From Acidobacteriota bacterium (lineage in GTDB: Bacteria > Acidobacteriota > Terriglobia > UBA7540), in the NCBI GenBank assembly GCA_021827245.1, contig JAKAWN010000358.1:1-6927 (forward strand): DNA of 6,927 nt. The letters are read 5' to 3'. Every line of letters starts with the position of its first letter. Positions within the stretch are counted from its first letter, which is position 1. This document shows positions 1 to 6,150 of the stretch, in pieces. A program made the translations under genes and the position numbers. The notes beneath the pieces were generated by a model. It had not been told where the DNA came from. It did not search any database and saw only the letters and a list, made by a program, of their open reading frames with translations.

Positions 1-450
1 TACCTCAAGACATACGGCGCCACGCTGGCCGAGAGGATTGTCCAATCTTTCCCGCCCCTCCACGACGTCGAGGACTCTGTTTCGCCTCTTCTTGCGAAGC
101 TTCGTCGCGAGCCTTACGCTGCCCAGTCTTTAGCTGTTATGGGGATTGTTCGGCGCTGGGAAAAGTCACGATCTGCTGCTGCCGTGGCCGAATGTGGGAC
201 TGGCAATACCTTTATCGCTTTGGCCTCGATGTTTGTGCACAGCCAGGGAAAACCGTTTTGCGGTTTGGTTATGGCTCCGCCACACCTTGTGGACAAATGG
301 GCGCCCGAGTCGTTCCAAACCATACCGGGCGTGCGCGTGTTCATGATTGACGGCCTGCGCGACGCGAAGCCGAACGCAGTTTCCGGTGTCAATGAAGTCA
401 AGCTGCGCCACGGTCAGGTCGTGCGTGAAAGTTTGAGTCATCGCGACTGA
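1..450 (+). pseudogene. Decayed SNF2/DEAD-type helicase fragment, Walker A mutated
   Basis: Frame 1 is open from the left edge to a TGA at 448-450, giving 149 residues with no start inside the window, so the gene begins upstream. An ATG at 139 is internal, since clear coding sequence precedes it. The reading AVAECGTGNTFIALASMFV is a Walker A (motif I) helicase segment, and LVMAPPHLVDKW is a typical motif Ia of SF2/SNF2-type helicases. The P-loop reads GTGNT where GTGKT is expected: codon AAT at 205-207, one base from Lys. Motifs II-VI are missing because the frame ends shortly after EVKLRHGQVVRE. Known from the family: these ATPases remodel or unwind nucleic acid and need the P-loop lysine. 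Inference: a dead, truncated copy of a helicase typical of integrative elements. The exact helicase subfamily is uncertain. Confidence 0.6.
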
Positions 451-664
451 AAGACCGGAATTGGGCCATGCCACCTATCTGTTCGCGAAACCCGCAAACA
501 TGGATGACTTCCTCCGACTATATGCTAGGACCACTAAGCAAGCTATTCGTGCCAACCAGGACAACATCGCCGAGAGTGTCGGATTCGTGGGCCGCATCAA
601 TCACGGGGCAAAGCCTGAAACATGGTTGGAGGCCCTGAGAGTTTTCCTGGAAGGGTCAGTCTAA
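437..664 (+). pseudogene. Orphan C-terminal gene fragment in another frame
   Basis: Frame 2 is open from just after a stop at 434-436 to TAA at 662-664, about 75 residues. The translation starts inside a word, reading IATERPELGHATYLFAKP, then a region with TRTTKQ-like and GFVGRINHG segments, and ends WLEALRVFLEGSV. The composition is protein-like (buried aromatics, balanced charge), and I see no good ribosome binding site for TTG 461 or for Met at residue 14 of the TTG-initiated form. It overlaps the end of the helicase frame by 14 bases. Most likely it is the 3' end of a longer gene joined to the helicase remnant by a deletion or frameshift. A free-standing 67-residue protein from TTG 461 is the alternative. 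I do not recognise the family and assign no function. Confidence 0.4.
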
Positions 665-701
665 CCTTTGCCGGGGGCAGTGATGCTGTCCAAAATTCCG
701 G

Positions 702-1046
702 ATGCCACCGCGACATGAGCTTATAATGTACCCTTTTCAAGGCGTGATTTTGACGGGCATTCTGCCCGGGAAGGCGCTCGCTTTATTATGTGCGGAGGCC
801 AAGGAGATCGGTGTGAAGGTCAAGGTTGAATGCTTCGCAGGTCGAAGAGGGGACCAGCGGCCGGTCCATATCAAACTCCGCGACCGCGACTACATCGTCG
901 AGGAGATACAAGATCATTGGAAGGGCCTCGATGGCGAGTTCTTCAAGGTCCTTGTTGACGATGGCAATCTTTATATTCTCCGCCGCTGCGTGGCCGGCGG
1001 AGCCGATGAGTGGTCCTTACAATCCATCGGACCGCAAGAGCATTAA
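702..1046 (+). CDS. Small protein of unknown function
   Basis: Encodes 114 residues from ATG 702, or 106 from ATG 726. Neither start has a clear Shine-Dalgarno sequence, so the start is unsettled; the sequence from MYPFQGVILTG onward looks most like the real protein. The C-terminal half has alternating strands: VHIKLRDRDYIVEEIQDHW, then FFKVLVDDGNLYILRR and a closing DEWSL. This pattern (a charged strand, VEE, a W, then FKVL..DDG..Y.LR) resembles small beta-barrel proteins of unknown function such as the DUF6504 type, but that likeness is from memory and weak. There is no signal peptide, membrane segment or catalytic motif. It sits between decayed genes and the small membrane peptide gene, on the same strand, and a perfect inverted repeat begins at the base after its stop. 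Confidence 0.5.
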   Translation: MPPRHELIMYPFQGVILTGILPGKALALLCAEAKEIGVKVKVECFAGRRGDQRPVHIKLRDRDYIVEEIQDHWKGLDGEFFKVLVDDGNLYILRRCVAGGADEWSLQSIGPQEH

Positions 1047-1079
1047 GCGTTTTCGTGATTATCGCCGACCTGAAAACGC
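1047..1079. repeat. Perfect 8-bp inverted repeat after a stop codon
   Basis: GCGTTTTC at 1047-1054 is matched exactly by GAAAACGC at 1072-1079, with a 17-base spacer. The left arm starts at the base after the TAA of the preceding gene. No T-tract follows on the + strand, so it is not a textbook intrinsic terminator. It could be a weak or factor-assisted terminator, or a protein-binding dyad in front of the small membrane peptide gene that starts 69 bases later. Confidence 0.5.
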
Positions 1080-1147
1080 CCCTCGTACGAGACAATGCAA
1101 CTCCGAGACATCGCGGTCATTGATCGAGTTCGGGAGGGGAAATCTTC

Positions 1148-1294
1148 ATGTACAGGCGTTGGATGGACGCTCACTTCAAGTTGGTAGGAGCCTTCCTTTT
1201 GATCCTCGCGACTCTGAATCTTTTGGTTTCTGATACACTCTTCCCACAGCATCCCATTATGGCCGCTGCCAATGCGGCGATGGCGGCGATTTGA
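1148..1294 (+). CDS. 48-residue single-pass membrane peptide
   Basis: ATG 1148 opens a 48-codon frame ending at TGA 1292-1294. A very strong ribosome binding site, GGGAGGGG at 1132-1139, lies 8 bases before the ATG, which is the main reason to call the gene. The product begins MYRRWMDAHFK, a basic and aromatic N-terminus, followed by a hydrophobic stretch LVGAFLLILATLNLLV (about residues 12-27) and a short alanine-rich tail. This is the layout of a single-span inner-membrane peptide with the positive N-terminus probably on the cytoplasmic side. I recognise no family. Small hydrophobic peptides on accessory islands are sometimes toxins or membrane-protein partners, but nothing here shows that. 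There is no antisense RNA promoter I could identify with confidence. Confidence 0.55.
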   Translation: MYRRWMDAHFKLVGAFLLILATLNLLVSDTLFPQHPIMAAANAAMAAI

Positions 1295-1392
1295 GAGTGT
1301 TGCGGTGAGCTTTAGTGCGGAGGAATTCCGCTTCGAGCGGGTTACTCTGCGGGTTGCGGCTTCGCAGGCCCATCCCGCCTGTCCCCGCGCGC

Positions 1393-1424
1393 TTGCATTC
1401 GCCACTTCGCTAGGTGTATATAGT
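1393..1424 (+). promoter_or_regulatory. Candidate sigma-70-type promoter for the EACC1-caspase operon
   Basis: TTGCAT at 1393-1398 could serve as a -35 box. An AT-rich -10 candidate follows: TATATA at 1417-1422 (18-base spacer) or TATAGT at 1419-1424 (20-base spacer). The better -10 has the worse spacing, so the match is imperfect. It is the only AT-rich promoter-like patch I see in the GC-rich gap before the operon, and it would leave a leader of about 100 bases. Confidence 0.3.
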
Positions 1425-1483
1425 CGCTAATACGATTTCCCAGCAACCATGGGATCTCCGCCAACGTCCCGAAGGAGGGATGG

Positions 1484-1525
1484 ATGAGTTCGCCGACGTC
1501 GAATATGAAAACTACAACATTCTGA
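1484..1525 (+). CDS. Possible 13-residue leader peptide before EACC1
   Basis: AAGGAGG at 1472-1478 is the best ribosome binding site in this gap and is placed 5 bases before ATG 1484. That ATG opens a 13-codon frame, MSSPTSNMKTTTF, ending at TGA 1523-1525. The EACC1-like gene starts 9 bases later, and its own binding site (GAGGTG, 1524-1529) overlaps the leader stop. Ribosomes ending on the leader would therefore land on the next start. This suggests a coupling leader, or the purine tract may simply be chance. Confidence 0.25.
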   Translation: MSSPTSNMKTTTF

Positions 1526-1534
1526 GGTGTCCGA

Positions 1535-1996
1535 ATGCAAGTCGAACTAATCTTGAATCCTCAGGCTAAAGGCTATGAGAAGTTGCAGGCTGACGTGAAG
1601 GCCCAATTAGCAGAGTTCAAAGACCTTGCGTATAGACGGGTCGAACAGCCACCCCCGGCAGGTGTTCTATCAGCAGAACACGAGATCGTGAAGTTCGTCT
1701 TTCAACACCCTGAAATAGCTGTTGGCGGCGTCGTGCTGGCGACTTGGGTCGTGAGACTCGCAACAGTGATCGTCCAGACGGTACGGGCGGTCGTAGAAAG
1801 ACGCGGGATCGAATCTGACCCGAAGAACCCCATCGCGATACTCGTTGTTGATAACAGGACTTTGGTACTCCCATCTCCGCCCGTGAAAGAACAACGGTTT
1901 CTGCGCACCCTAGAGGCCACGTCAAAGCCAAGCAGAGCCAAGCAGCCTGACGCGGGAAAGAAGCAGCCACGATCCAAAGGTGCGCGCAGGAGATAG
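1535..1996 (+). CDS. EACC1-like effector-associated constant component
   Basis: Encodes 153 residues from ATG 1535, with GAGGTG 5 bases upstream. The layout matches my recollection of effector-associated constant component 1 (EACC1): a short alpha/beta N-terminus (residues 1-36), a proline-glycine turn QPPPAG (38-43) leading into a helix, a hydrophobic helical segment with a central Trp (about 61-88), then a strand pair around IAILVVDNRTLVLP (100-113). Known of the family: EACC1 is a constant partner encoded beside changing effectors, mainly caspase- or trypsin-like proteases, in bacterial conflict systems, and is thought to act as an adaptor or regulator. The next gene, 11 bases away, is a caspase, which supports the call more than the sequence alone does. 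Odd: the tail (131-153) is strongly basic and low in complexity, perhaps for nucleic acid or acidic membrane binding. The hydrophobic segment holds Arg74, so a true membrane span is unlikely. Confidence 0.55.
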   Translation: MQVELILNPQAKGYEKLQADVKAQLAEFKDLAYRRVEQPPPAGVLSAEHEIVKFVFQHPEIAVGGVVLATWVVRLATVIVQTVRAVVERRGIESDPKNPIAILVVDNRTLVLPSPPVKEQRFLRTLEATSKPSRAKQPDAGKKQPRSKGARRR

Positions 1997-2007
1997 GGAG
2001 GCTCCGG

Positions 2008-3324
2008 ATGAGTAGCCCCGTCAGGCGTCAGGCAATCATAATCGCCAACTCTGTTGCACCTCAGTTGACTCAGCCGGCGTTCAGAGGAGGTGTAGTGCTG
2101 CGCACGGCACAGCAAGTTGGTCGCGCGCTTGAGCACCTTCCTGGGGACTATCCTTTTGATGTTGACTTAGTGGTGGATATGACTGCCGCGAAGGCAAGAA
2201 GCAGAGTTGCAAGGGGCTCTGAGGATTGTGCCAAGTCCCGCGGGCTGCTTCTCGTATATTATTTTGGGCATGCGCGGTTGCAGGGCGATGACGTTGCGTT
2301 CGCGCACCCCTCCGGGAAGAAAGGAGACCGAGATTTCCTCCCTTTCGAACAACTCCTGACAGCGATAAGTTACGGAGGAGCCACAAAGGTATTGATAATC
2401 CTCGATTGCTGCTACGCCGGCGCGGGGGCCTTCGCGCTGGCGCGACGGGATTTCAGGTATTGCCTGATGGCCTGCACAACCGACAGCAGTCGAGCATGGT
2501 ACAACGACAATATCGAACGGCCGCCTATCGGGTATTTCACAGAATCAATCTTGGATGGACTTTCGAACCAGGAGGCAGCAGTCTCTGCGACAAACGACTC
2601 CATAAACGTCATGACCCTTTTCAGGTTCGCACAGCGCATCACGAAGGAGAAGACCGATGGGCGTCAGGACGCCGTGTTAATAGGCACATTGGATGAAACG
2701 CTTACAGAGTATAGTCCAGTACCAGTCATAATCTCGGGCGTGACAACTGACGCGCCTGCCAAAAGTGGGTATTGCAAGCTCTTGGCAGTGGTTTCGGCAC
2801 TAGGGAAGAGCAGAGTGGACACGGTTCAGGAGCTGCACCGTAGAGTCCTCCATAAGTACCGAGAGGCATTTATGACACCTTTTAAGGAGCCGGATGGCCG
2901 AATCACCGAAAGGCCAGTGCAGGCAGGCGTGCTGAGGCGCTATGTGTCGTTTCTGCGAGCAGTCGGTGCGGTTGACGATGAGGAAATAATGCTGACTGTG
3001 TCAGGGATGCAACTCACGGCGGACCATCGAAGGAGCTACAACGAAAGATTGCTACGCCTATTGGATTTGTATCTCTCGCGCTTTGGCCTTACAAGAGAGG
3101 CTGTTCGAACCACGATGCAGAAGATCCTGGAGCGCCGCTCCCTGACAACTAGAGTGAATGTCCTGACGGACCTCGCAAGGATTAGCAGGCTTCCTTTGGA
3201 CCAAGGGAAGGTGGGTATGCTTATGGATTTGCTCGGTCACATCGGCGCGATTGGCATGCCAAGGCGACGCGAGCAGGTTTACTTCCCGTGGTCCGGGCCC
3301 ACGCCCCGAAGTCGTGGACGTTAG
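2008..3324 (+). CDS. Caspase-like (C14) peptidase, EACC1-associated type
   Basis: Encodes 438 residues. ATG 2008 is preceded by GGGAGG (1996-2001), which overlaps the stop of the EACC1-like gene, so the two are probably translated together. Residues 5-240 form a caspase-hemoglobinase fold: strand RRQAIIIANS at 6-15, the catalytic His in LLVYYFGHAR (His88), and the catalytic Cys in LIILDCCYAG (Cys135, matching the third residue of the metacaspase DxCHSG motif). A later segment, YCLMACTTDS, matches the usual strand after the Cys. Family knowledge: such enzymes cut proteins and in bacteria often act as death effectors. Residues about 255-430 are not part of the protease. They read as two repeats of helices ending in a beta wing (FLRAVGAVDDEEIMLTVSG near 315-333, DLLGHIGAIGM near 407-417), suggesting tandem winged helices. 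No signal peptide or membrane span. Relatively many ATA, AGA and AGG codons distinguish it from the PRTRC genes, hinting at separate acquisition. Confidence 0.8.
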   Translation: MSSPVRRQAIIIANSVAPQLTQPAFRGGVVLRTAQQVGRALEHLPGDYPFDVDLVVDMTAAKARSRVARGSEDCAKSRGLLLVYYFGHARLQGDDVAFAHPSGKKGDRDFLPFEQLLTAISYGGATKVLIILDCCYAGAGAFALARRDFRYCLMACTTDSSRAWYNDNIERPPIGYFTESILDGLSNQEAAVSATNDSINVMTLFRFAQRITKEKTDGRQDAVLIGTLDETLTEYSPVPVIISGVTTDAPAKSGYCKLLAVVSALGKSRVDTVQELHRRVLHKYREAFMTPFKEPDGRITERPVQAGVLRRYVSFLRAVGAVDDEEIMLTVSGMQLTADHRRSYNERLLRLLDLYLSRFGLTREAVRTTMQKILERRSLTTRVNVLTDLARISRLPLDQGKVGMLMDLLGHIGAIGMPRRREQVYFPWSGPTPRSRGR

Positions 3325-3619
3325 CGTGTGCATGGTCAGCGGGGTTGCTGCGGCTAGGCCAGACGGGCAATAATCGTCCCGTCGCCGGCGTTGACCTGCG
3401 CGCCGCTCTAAATGCCGTGCTCGTTGGGAAACTTGTTGCCGCTAATTAGAAGGCCAGCTTTGCGTTGCGACATCAAGTGCAAGCCTTTGGAACGAACCCA
3501 ACTGCTTCTGTAGGTAGCCCTTTGCGGCTGTGTGCACGCCGCTTTGTTTGGCAACCCTCTATTGGTTGACGGATATTTGGCTATTCGCGGATGTGCCACC
3601 GACAATTGATGGCGGAGCC
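3325..3619. other. Gap between converging operons, no gene seen
   Basis: These 295 bases separate the end of the caspase gene (+) from the end of the ThiF-like gene (-). Frames on both strands are short or lack a start with a ribosome binding site, and their composition is not protein-like. The only clear structure is a 6-bp dyad at 3362-3383. A two-sided terminator would be expected here, but I see no stem followed by a T-tract on either strand. Confidence 0.5.
3362..3383. repeat. Dyad in the convergent gap, possible weak terminator
   Basis: GACGGG at 3362-3367 pairs with CCCGTC at 3378-3383 around a 10-base loop. It begins 38 bases after the caspase stop. No run of T follows on either strand, so an intrinsic terminator is only a weak possibility. 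Confidence 0.25.
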
Positions 3620-4447
3620 TTATGCTTTGCCCTTTCGCAAATCCGAACCGCGTGTGCCCTGTCTTCTCATTCGTTTCCAGCACTTCGGATCTATCCTGAT
3701 GACGGAAGTGGCCCCGCTTGCCAGATTGATGAATCCGCCATGATAGCTGATTTCGCCTTGGCGAAACAGCCGGGCCAGTAAGGCTAGGGCGTGCTGCGCG
3801 AGAGTCGAATTGATGTACGGGCCTTGGCGGTCCAGGGCAGCAATTGCGCTGCAACTTGGTTCGTTCCCGTCGTCGAGGGTTGGGTCACAGATCTCAGGAA
3901 ATAGCTCGGCGGCTGTTCGCAAACGTAGTCTCGACCTCCGATTGCGCTCGTTCGGCGGCTCGCCCAAAATGAACTGGCCGCTGTCTGCCTTGTTTCCCAA
4001 ATCCATCAGGTAGGAAGTTGTACTCCAATTGCTCACGGCATCGCAAATCGCCGCCCTCGCAGCCCGCGTGTCAACGCACCCGATCACAATGTGAGCCCGG
4101 AGGTCATCACCGGAATGATTCCGCGAGATGGACTCGCCCGGCTTTAAGTGAGCCGGAACCGCTTCCCACCTGAATCCCCAGAACAGGTTCAGGCGGTTGA
4201 CCAAAACGACCGCCTTATTCAAGCCCAGTTCTGATCGCGAAAATGGTTGGCGAACACAATTGACAGGCGAGATTGCATCACCGTCCAATACGGTGACGTG
4301 CAAGCCTCCAGGATGGCCCCAGGCCACGAGCGATTGATGAAGGTACGGCAGTCCAGCGACGACCGCACTACCCGTCCCGCCGCAACCTACAACCAGCATG
4401 CGCACCTGACGTTCGAGCAATTCTGCATGGATGCGGTGTGTTTCCAT
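3620..4447 (-). CDS. PRTRC-type ThiF family (E1-like) adenylating protein
   Basis: Encodes 275 residues from ATG 4447, which follows the stop of protein B by 10 bases with GAGGAT before it. Longer starts lie inside protein B and read as its shadow. The N-terminus has the Rossmann nucleotide loop VVGCGGTGSA (19-28), then VLDGDAISPVNCVRQPF (53-69), the pattern E1/ThiF/MoeB enzymes use to hold ATP and Mg. IGCVDTRAAR (122-131) is the second conserved ThiF segment. A C-terminal signature PSCSAIAALDRQGPYINST (197-215) carries Cys199, the best candidate for an active-site or otherwise conserved Cys. Known of the family: E1-like enzymes adenylate the C-terminal Gly of ubiquitin-like proteins. Protein C of this operon is the obvious candidate partner, by inference. 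It is the last gene of the operon. There are no CxxC zinc pairs as found in ThiF/MoeB proper. Confidence 0.85.
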   Translation of the reverse strand: METHRIHAELLERQVRMLVVGCGGTGSAVVAGLPYLHQSLVAWGHPGGLHVTVLDGDAISPVNCVRQPFSRSELGLNKAVVLVNRLNLFWGFRWEAVPAHLKPGESISRNHSGDDLRAHIVIGCVDTRAARAAICDAVSNWSTTSYLMDLGNKADSGQFILGEPPNERNRRSRLRLRTAAELFPEICDPTLDDGNEPSCSAIAALDRQGPYINSTLAQHALALLARLFRQGEISYHGGFINLASGATSVIRIDPKCWKRMRRQGTRGSDLRKGKA

Positions 4448-4457
4448 GACGATATCC

Positions 4458-5171
4458 TCAACGGTCGGCCCCGCGAGCGACGAAATCCTCCAGCGTCTCG
4501 CCGGCATCGGTAAGATATCGGACTGGGAATGCCTTTTTGCCTGCGAGATTTCGCCAGAGACCAATAAACCCCTCGGGATGGCTCGTGAGCCGCACGGCGC
4601 CCGCTGCGTGTGTGAAATTCGACTGGAAATATGCGGCTTCCCACCGTGGAATCGAAGAAACATCGGAGCCATCGGGCACGCGCATTGTGCCGGGACAAAC
4701 CAAGCCTCGGCTGTCCGTATTCCAGTACGGAGCAGTCTTGAGTGGCGAGTTTCCCGCTGGCCGCGAAATCGTTGCAAGCGCTCTTACGGAAAGATCCCTG
4801 CCAGCGACCTTGAAGACAAGCGCTGGGTGCGGGAAGACGAGACCATTGAGCTTCCCCGCTTCTTCGTCGGTCCCGCCAAAAAACATGACCCGACGCTGTG
4901 GACGCAACCACCAAACCAGCACGTCGGGCGTGCATGCGAGAACGTTGTCGGGAAGAATCTCCGGTTTGACGCGCGCGCCGAGGCCTTCGGCAAGAGTGCG
5001 CACGAACGCAGTGGTTAACAGTTCGCCGGCGGCGAGATACGGAGCGCCGTCCTGACTTTGTTCAACTTTATGAAGGCTTGCGAATGCACCGTCTCCGCCG
5101 CTTCTATAGACGAGCACGGCTTCGATAAGCTTGAATTCGCGGTTAGCACCAATGTCCACGAAGGTTTTCAT
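4458..5171 (-). CDS. PRTRC system protein B (prokaryotic E2-like family D)
   Basis: Encodes 237 residues. ATG 5171 lies 4 bases after the stop of protein F, and the binding site AGGGTGA overlaps that stop. Recognisable conserved pieces are VLVWWLRPQRRVMFF (84-98), LNGLVFPHPALVF (108-120), APYWN (147-151), a CPG turn with Cys159, and WEAAYFQSNFTH (177-188). This pattern is that of PRTRC protein B, which, as I recall, overlaps the Pfam family of E2-like proteins (Prok-E2_D). E2 enzymes carry an activated ubiquitin-like protein on a Cys. Cys159 and His188 are the conserved-looking candidates here, but catalysis has not been shown for the family to my knowledge. Its place directly before the E1-like gene supports a joint role. 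No signal peptide or membrane span. Confidence 0.8.
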   Translation of the reverse strand: MKTFVDIGANREFKLIEAVLVYRSGGDGAFASLHKVEQSQDGAPYLAAGELLTTAFVRTLAEGLGARVKPEILPDNVLACTPDVLVWWLRPQRRVMFFGGTDEEAGKLNGLVFPHPALVFKVAGRDLSVRALATISRPAGNSPLKTAPYWNTDSRGLVCPGTMRVPDGSDVSSIPRWEAAYFQSNFTHAAGAVRLTSHPEGFIGLWRNLAGKKAFPVRYLTDAGETLEDFVARGADR

Positions 5172-5175
5172 TGTT

Positions 5176-6150
5176 TCACCCTGAAACGACCCATTTCTCG
5201 TTGCCCAGCATGACGTCCATCAGTCGGCTTGCCGCCGCAAGCGTCTCGCAAGCGACGCCGAATGCGTCAAACGCTTGCTTCACGCTTTCCTGGTTGCCCG
5301 GATCAAACGGGATGATCAGATTCGGCTCGGGCGTGACTTCCATCATTCCTTCGGATTCCTCATCGAATGCCGCCGCAATTCCATCCGCCTCGGCGAAGAT
5401 CGCCAAGAGAGCGGGCAAGGGCGGGTTGCAGTCCGATAGCAATTCGCCGATGCCGTCATCAAGCTGCGGCCGCTCCGCCTTCTCTGACACCTTCTTGAGG
5501 TCGAGCAAACCTGCCACCATCTTTGCCACTGGTGCCTCGGTGATCTGGCCTACCAGGCGGGAAAAATCGTTGAGACCAAGTGGCGTGTGCTTCATGCACG
5601 GCGGAATCGAGCCTTGCACATCAGGCAATTCGTACTGGTCGGCCTCTGGCTCATTGGCGATCCAATCCTTCAAATTCTCGATGCGTTCTTCAGCATCCCT
5701 CAGATCGTAGACCCTGATCCAGCGATTCAAGGCGGCGACAAATTGGAAAAAGAAGGTTGCGGGCAGGCTCGGGTGACATCCCTCAAGCAGTTTCAGCGTC
5801 GGGCCAAAGACCGCGCAGCCTGCCTCAGACGGCTCGACGGTCAAGAAAAGTCTTTGAGGATTAGCTTCATCGTCTTCAGCCCAGGCGGATGGAGAAGTGC
5901 TGATCCTTGCTTCCAGAACGAATCGGCGTCGAATGGCCGCGCCGCCGTGGGCCTCGACCCACCGCCCAAGTGTCATCCCAGCGAACGATGTCGGCTCGCA
6001 TTCAGCCTTTGTCCAGTCCGCCGGAGATGCGATGTCCAACTCGATAAGGGATGTAGCCAGCAGAACGGCGAGGCGGTCATCCGCGACCAAACGATGCACC
6101 AGCGGAACCCCACCGAGTCTCGGAATCACCAAGCCGCTGCCTTGCGGCAT
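5176..6150 (-). CDS. PRTRC system protein F
   Basis: Encodes 324 residues if started at ATG 6150, whose A is also the last base of the TGA of the preceding small gene (TGATG). No Shine-Dalgarno precedes 6150, so coupling would have to supply the ribosome. An alternative ATG at 6267 has GGGAGG 8 bases upstream and would add 39 Arg-rich residues that look like a shadow of the small gene; I prefer 6150. The conserved core starts at LVIPRLGGVPLVHRL (7-21) and includes FFFQFVAALNRWIRVYDLRD (133-152), IENLKDWI (157-164) and YELPDVQGSIPPCMK (173-187), all typical of PRTRC protein F. The fold and role are unknown, with no visible enzyme motif. The C-terminal third is acidic and rich in helices. Confidence 0.75.
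   Translation of the reverse strand: MPQGSGLVIPRLGGVPLVHRLVADDRLAVLLATSLIELDIASPADWTKAECEPTSFAGMTLGRWVEAHGGAAIRRRFVLEARISTSPSAWAEDDEANPQRLFLTVEPSEAGCAVFGPTLKLLEGCHPSLPATFFFQFVAALNRWIRVYDLRDAEERIENLKDWIANEPEADQYELPDVQGSIPPCMKHTPLGLNDFSRLVGQITEAPVAKMVAGLLDLKKVSEKAERPQLDDGIGELLSDCNPPLPALLAIFAEADGIAAAFDEESEGMMEVTPEPNLIIPFDPGNQESVKQAFDAFGVACETLAAASRLMDVMLGNEKWVVSG

Larger units (their letters stand above)
1295..1534 (+). other. Hairpin-rich leader region upstream of the EACC1-caspase operon
   Basis: No convincing gene occupies these 240 bases. Short stable dyads cluster in it: CCGCT-TCG-AGCGG at 1328-1340, TGCG-GCTT-CGCA at 1355-1366 inside a larger CTGCG/CGCAG pair (1347-1367), and TCCCA/TGGGA at 1438-1454. 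The first two lie upstream of the candidate promoter at 1393-1424 and the last lies downstream, so only the last would be in the transcript from that promoter. They may end upstream transcription or form a control element. A 13-codon leader frame lies at its right end. Confidence 0.35.

Noticed and set aside
1043..1405. 120-codon frame on the - strand
   Set aside because: Arg/Ser-rich composition of a shadow; it covers the small + strand gene with a strong binding site and has no support of its own.
1305..1430. GTG-started 41-codon frame downstream of the membrane peptide
   Set aside because: No ribosome binding site, and the frame runs through GC-rich hairpins; composition is not protein-like.
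1715..1798. Transmembrane helix in the EACC1-like protein
   Set aside because: The hydrophobic segment has Arg74 in its middle, a Gln at 81 and Arg84 near its end, so it fits a buried or amphipathic helix of a soluble domain better.
1702..2136. 144-codon frame on the - strand across the EACC1-caspase junction
   Set aside because: Lies opposite two well-supported genes and shows no domain or binding site.
3408..3619. Possible gene remnant downstream of ThiF on the - strand, such as a degenerate PRTRC protein A
   Set aside because: The frame has no JAB His motif, no start with a binding site and a composition typical of noncoding sequence.
4448..4777. N-terminal extension of the ThiF-like protein from an upstream Met at 4777
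   Set aside because: It overlaps protein B in another frame, its residues look like a shadow, and ATG 4447 has a binding site just after the stop of protein B.
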